From Calditenuis sp032249575 (GTDB lineage Archaea > Thermoproteota > Nitrososphaeria_A > Caldarchaeales > Calditenuaceae), in contig JAVVHL010000058.1 of the NCBI GenBank assembly GCA_032249575.1, positions 1 through 7,953 of the forward strand: a stretch of DNA of 7,953 nt. The letters are read 5' to 3'. This document shows, piece after piece, positions 5,928 through 7,953 of this stretch (positions are counted from its first letter, which is position 1; the number at the start of each line of letters is the position of its first letter). The notes below the pieces were generated by a model. The model was not told the origin of the DNA, made no database searches, and was given only the letters and a program-made list of their open reading frames with translations. Position numbers and translations under genes: made by a program.

Positions 5928-6572
5928 ATGACCGAGCGCACCAGGATGCCCAGGTCTCTCTGGATAGCTGGCGTGGCGTCGCTGGGAGGCGCGGCGATAG
6001 CTGCGGGGATCGCGAGGCTGAGCACGCCATTCCCGTTGCTGCCGTTCCTCAGGTTCGACGCGGCCGAGATCTTCGACGTCCTCTCGTTCCTCCTCTTCGG
6101 GCCTTTGGGAGGCGTCGTGACCTCTGTGGCCCACTGGTACGGCCTGATCCTGAACGGAGGCGCCCTGGTCCCGGGCGTCAGCGAGACGATGAAGCTGATC
6201 GCGGTCCTCTCTACGCTCCTCGGCCTCTACCTCGGCATGAAGCTCAGCAGGGGATCGATCTGGTGGGGCCTGGTAGGCGCGTTGGCCTCGAGGACGCTGG
6301 TAATGGCGCTGGTCACCTTCCTCCTGTACTACGTTCTCCTCCCCGACGTCTACCTGCCCTTCGGCAGCAGGGCCCTCCAGCGCGTCGGGATAACCGTGCA
6401 GGGCGAGCTGACGCTGGCGATGCTGATGACCACGCTCAACGGCGTCTTCAACCTCCTCCACGTCTTCGTCAGCATCGTCCCAGCCGTAGCGATCTACGGA
6501 GCGGTCCTCAGGTCGCTGCCCTATCTGAGGAGGTACGTGACGCCAATTCCGCTGCTCAGGCGCAGCGCCTGA
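5928..6572 (+). CDS. ECF transporter S-component, RibU-like (second)
   Basis: This 214-residue membrane protein is paralogous to the one at 4805-5419. Matching blocks are LLPFLRFDAAEI (37-48) to IPYLKFDLAEV, LLFGPLGG (55-62) to LGFGPLAG, MKLIAVLSTLLG (88-99) to MKYAAVVSTFLG, and FNLLHVFVS (174-182) to YNALHTLIS. The fold and role inferred are those of a vitamin-type substrate-binding subunit that docks on a shared EcfA-A'-T module. The Lys of the first protein's PYLKFD is Arg here, and a longer hydrophilic loop (about 138-160) lies before the last helices. Different substrates or affinities are therefore possible. ATG at 5928 fits the TATA spacing. The basic C-terminus (RRYVTPIPLLRRSA) is presumably cytoplasmic. 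The end is convergent with the second MNT gene, 27 bases away, with no clear terminator. Substrate unproven. Confidence 0.8.
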   Translation: MTERTRMPRSLWIAGVASLGGAAIAAGIARLSTPFPLLPFLRFDAAEIFDVLSFLLFGPLGGVVTSVAHWYGLILNGGALVPGVSETMKLIAVLSTLLGLYLGMKLSRGSIWWGLVGALASRTLVMALVTFLLYYVLLPDVYLPFGSRALQRVGITVQGELTLAMLMTTLNGVFNLLHVFVSIVPAVAIYGAVLRSLPYLRRYVTPIPLLRRSA

Positions 6573-6599
6573 AACCTTCGCACGAACAGTGCCGTCCCT

Positions 6600-6971
6600 T
6601 CACAGCCTGATCCTGATGCCTTTTCTCAGGGCCTCCGAGACCACCGTCTTCCTCTCCGCGTACTTCCTGAGCTGTTCAGGTGTGTAGGGGAACATCTCGA
6701 CCGTGAAGGAGCCGTCCCACATCCTGCTCAGCAGCTCCATGTTCTCGATGAAGCTTCTCTTCCCGAACTCCTCAGAGACCACGATCATGTCGAGGTCGCT
6801 CTCGAGCAGCGGATTCCCGTACGCCCTCGAGCCGAAGATGTAGACCTCCACGACCCCGAGCTCCCGCTTCAACCTCTTCAGGAACCTGGCCAGCTCCCTC
6901 TTCCTCCTCTCGGAGAGCTTGACCCCCTTGAGCTGCTCGATCAGGGCAGGCTCCCTTTCCTCCTCACCCAT
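6600..6971 (-). CDS. Minimal nucleotidyltransferase (MNT), second pair
   Basis: This 123-residue polymerase-beta-type nucleotidyltransferase is paralogous to the one at 2660-3025. G47-S48, ten residues, then D59-L60-D61 gives the same GSX10DXD active site. E92 (VEMFPYTP) aligns with E78 of the first protein as a possible third metal ligand. VVSEEF after the DXD strand matches VVSERF. The N-terminal 40 residues are strongly charged and helical (KLSERRKRELARFLKRLKRE). The ATG start at 6971 has a GGTGG a few bases upstream and overlaps the end of its HEPN gene by 31 nt, nearly the same overlap as in the first pair. By analogy with MntA it may AMPylate its HEPN partner; this is inference. Confidence 0.9.
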   Translation of the reverse strand: MGEEEREPALIEQLKGVKLSERRKRELARFLKRLKRELGVVEVYIFGSRAYGNPLLESDLDMIVVSEEFGKRSFIENMELLSRMWDGSFTVEMFPYTPEQLRKYAERKTVVSEALRKGIRIRL

Positions 6972-7336
6972 TCTACCACCCTCTCAGCGGCCTCCAGGCA
7001 CCTCGAAGCGATCTCCTTGCTGTAGGCCTCGCTGGGAACAGTGTTAGCCGCGTTGGGATACCTCGCTACGGTGTAGTGAGGGTTCAGGACCTTCAGCTCG
7101 TCCATGACCTCCGAGGCCTCGAGCGCCCTTCCCAGCTTGATCAGGTCATGACCCCTCGGCGGAAGCCTCGCCTTCGTGACGATGTACAAGGCCTTCAGCG
7201 CCTTCTCCGCTGCCTGATGGGAGAGGAAGGCCGCCACGCTGTACTCCTCGATCTCCAGGTTCCTCCTCGCCTGCCTGAGGTTGTGGAGGGACTCCTTCCA
7301 CCAGTCCAGGGCTTCTTCTCTGATCTCCCCCGACAA
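6941..7336 (-). CDS. HEPN domain protein (second HEPN/MNT pair)
   Basis: This is the HEPN partner of the MNT gene that follows it. From the TTG at 7336 it has 131 residues, one fewer than its paralogue at 2293-2691, and the two align from end to end. Shared parts are ARRNLEIEEY (23-32), HQAAEKALKAL (40-50), RGHDLIKL (61-68) and HYTVARYPNA (87-96). No RX4-6H RNase motif is seen, although a K-X4-H-Y (K82 to Y88) occurs before TVARYPNA where the paralogue has Tyr. A longer reading from TTG at 7396 adds 20 residues, but those codons lie upstream of or within the TATA element at 7370-7375 and have no counterpart in the paralogue. I therefore prefer 7336. It is divergent from the methyltransferase gene. 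Confidence 0.86.
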   Translation of the reverse strand: MSGEIREEALDWWKESLHNLRQARRNLEIEEYSVAAFLSHQAAEKALKALYIVTKARLPPRGHDLIKLGRALEASEVMDELKVLNPHYTVARYPNAANTVPSEAYSKEIASRCLEAAERVVEWVRRKGSLP

Positions 7337-7369
7337 TTTGCTACCTAACTTTATGATGGGGGCCCGTTG

Positions 7370-7375
7370 TATATA
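7370..7375. promoter_or_regulatory. Shared palindromic TATA box for divergent genes
   Basis: TATATA is the only AT-rich box in the gap between the second HEPN gene and the methyltransferase gene, and it reads the same on both strands. On the plus strand it is centred about 30 bases before the ATG at 7402. On the minus strand transcription would begin about 26 bases away near 7346, just ahead of the TTG at 7336. One box may thus serve both directions. Confidence 0.55.
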
Positions 7376-7401
7376 GCTCACCGCGTCACGGCTCAACGGG
7401 G

Positions 7402-7953
7402 ATGGAACGTAGGCTCAACCCCTTCGTTCCGTCTCCTCTGGACGTGGTCGTCAAGGCGCTCGGCGAGGTGGGGCTAGAGAGGGAATCGGTCCTCGTCGAT
7501 CTCGGGAGCGGGGACGGCAGGGTCCCCATATCGGCCAACCGAGTCTTCGGTGCGAGGGCTGTCGGCGTCGAGGTGAACCCCAAGCTCGTCTCCTACTCGA
7601 GGCGCGTCAGGGACTCCATGGGCCTCAAGGGCGTCGAGTTCGTTTGCGCTGATGCCCGCTCGGTGGACCTGAGTGGAGCGGACCTCGTCTTCGCGTATCT
7701 GACGTCGGAGGCGCTGGAGGTCCTGAAGCCTGTCCTGCTGACGGCTGGAGAGGGAGCGACCGTCTTGACCCACGACTATCCGATCAGGGGCTGGAGGCCC
7801 AGCGAGGTCGTGGGCTTCCGCTCTTCGGAGACCCAGAGGGTCCACACGTATTACGTCTACCGGCTGAGGGACGTCCTCGCGGAACGTCGCACCTCCTCGA
7901 GGCCCATCTCTTGTGCTGGGCTCAGGGTTACGGAGCTGGTCCGCCTCGACCGG
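7402..7953 (+). CDS. Class I SAM-dependent methyltransferase, aKMT-like (partial)
   Basis: The gene is cut by the window edge: 184 codons are open from the ATG at 7402 with no stop. The start PFVPSPLDVV (7-16) and motif I VDLGSGDGRV (32-41) bind S-adenosylmethionine. VGVEVNP (54-60) holds the acidic residue for the ribose. CADARSVDLSGADLVFAYL (82-100) carries the acidic loop for the adenine and motif IV. HDYPIRGWRP (124-133) completes a pattern typical of small archaeal methyltransferases related to aKMT (protein lysine methyltransferase) and the FAM173 family. Protein lysine is the likely target, not shown. The family's usual core ends near HTYYVYRL (148-155). At least 29 more residues, rich in Arg and Ser at first, follow. 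The ATG fits the TATA box at 7370-7375 for a leaderless message. Neighbour on the left is divergent. Confidence 0.85.
   Translation, partial: MERRLNPFVPSPLDVVVKALGEVGLERESVLVDLGSGDGRVPISANRVFGARAVGVEVNPKLVSYSRRVRDSMGLKGVEFVCADARSVDLSGADLVFAYLTSEALEVLKPVLLTAGEGATVLTHDYPIRGWRPSEVVGFRSSETQRVHTYYVYRLRDVLAERRTSSRPISCAGLRVTELVRLDR

Noticed and set aside
5868..6461. Minus-strand frame of 197 codons across the second S-component gene
   Set aside because: Gln/Arg/Glu-rich shadow; the plus strand encodes a clear membrane protein matching its paralogue.
2293..7336. A composite transposon bounded by the two HEPN/MNT pairs
   Set aside because: No transposase, terminal inverted repeats or target-site duplications were seen, and the two loci are paralogous but diverged rather than identical repeats.
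1..7953. CRISPR arrays, tRNA or rRNA genes
   Set aside because: No regularly spaced repeats or recognisable RNA gene sequences were found, and nearly the whole window is coding.

Overview
The window looks like chromosomal DNA from a GC-rich archaeon. The evidence is a topoisomerase VI B subunit, heavy use of AGG (Arg) and ATA (Ile) codons, TATA-like boxes about 24-30 nt upstream of several start codons (typical of leaderless archaeal transcripts), and frequent GTG/TTG starts. The SdhA and Top6B sequences read like those of the Thermoproteota/TACK side, perhaps Nitrososphaeria-like and thermophilic. That placement is from memory of the families and is tentative. Coding density is very high: no gene-free stretch exceeds about 125 bases.

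Layout, left to right: (1) top6B on + (39-1604), whose 3' end overlaps (2) a convergent YqaA-type DedA/VTT membrane protein on - (1537-2190). (3) A HEPN protein plus minimal nucleotidyltransferase (MNT) pair on + (2293-3025), divergent from the YqaA gene. (4) sdhA, the flavoprotein subunit of succinate dehydrogenase/fumarate reductase, on - (2991-4706), with its 3' end overlapping the MNT gene. (5) A RibU-like ECF transporter S-component on - (4805-5419). (6) A small winged-helix (ArsR-like) regulator on + (5543-5833). (7) A second, paralogous RibU-like S-component on + (5928-6572). (8) A second HEPN/MNT pair on - (7336-6600), facing the first. (9) The start of an aKMT-like SAM-dependent methyltransferase on + (7402 to the window edge).

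The most coherent functional unit is 4805-6572: two related vitamin-type S-components around one regulator. A perfect 16-bp palindrome with an extra half-site lies in the divergent promoter region, and a different 20-bp inverted repeat lies ahead of the second transporter gene. A RibU-like transporter next to a covalent-FAD enzyme (SdhA) suggests a flavin theme, but substrate and regulation are inference. No energising ECF subunits (A, A', T) and no other SDH subunits are in the window.

The two HEPN/MNT pairs are paralogous, toxin-antitoxin-like two-gene units arranged as mirror images around the sdhA-ECF block. Both MNTs keep the GSX10DXD catalytic motif. Both HEPN proteins belong to the RGHDL / YPNA group and show no RX4-6H ribonuclease motif.
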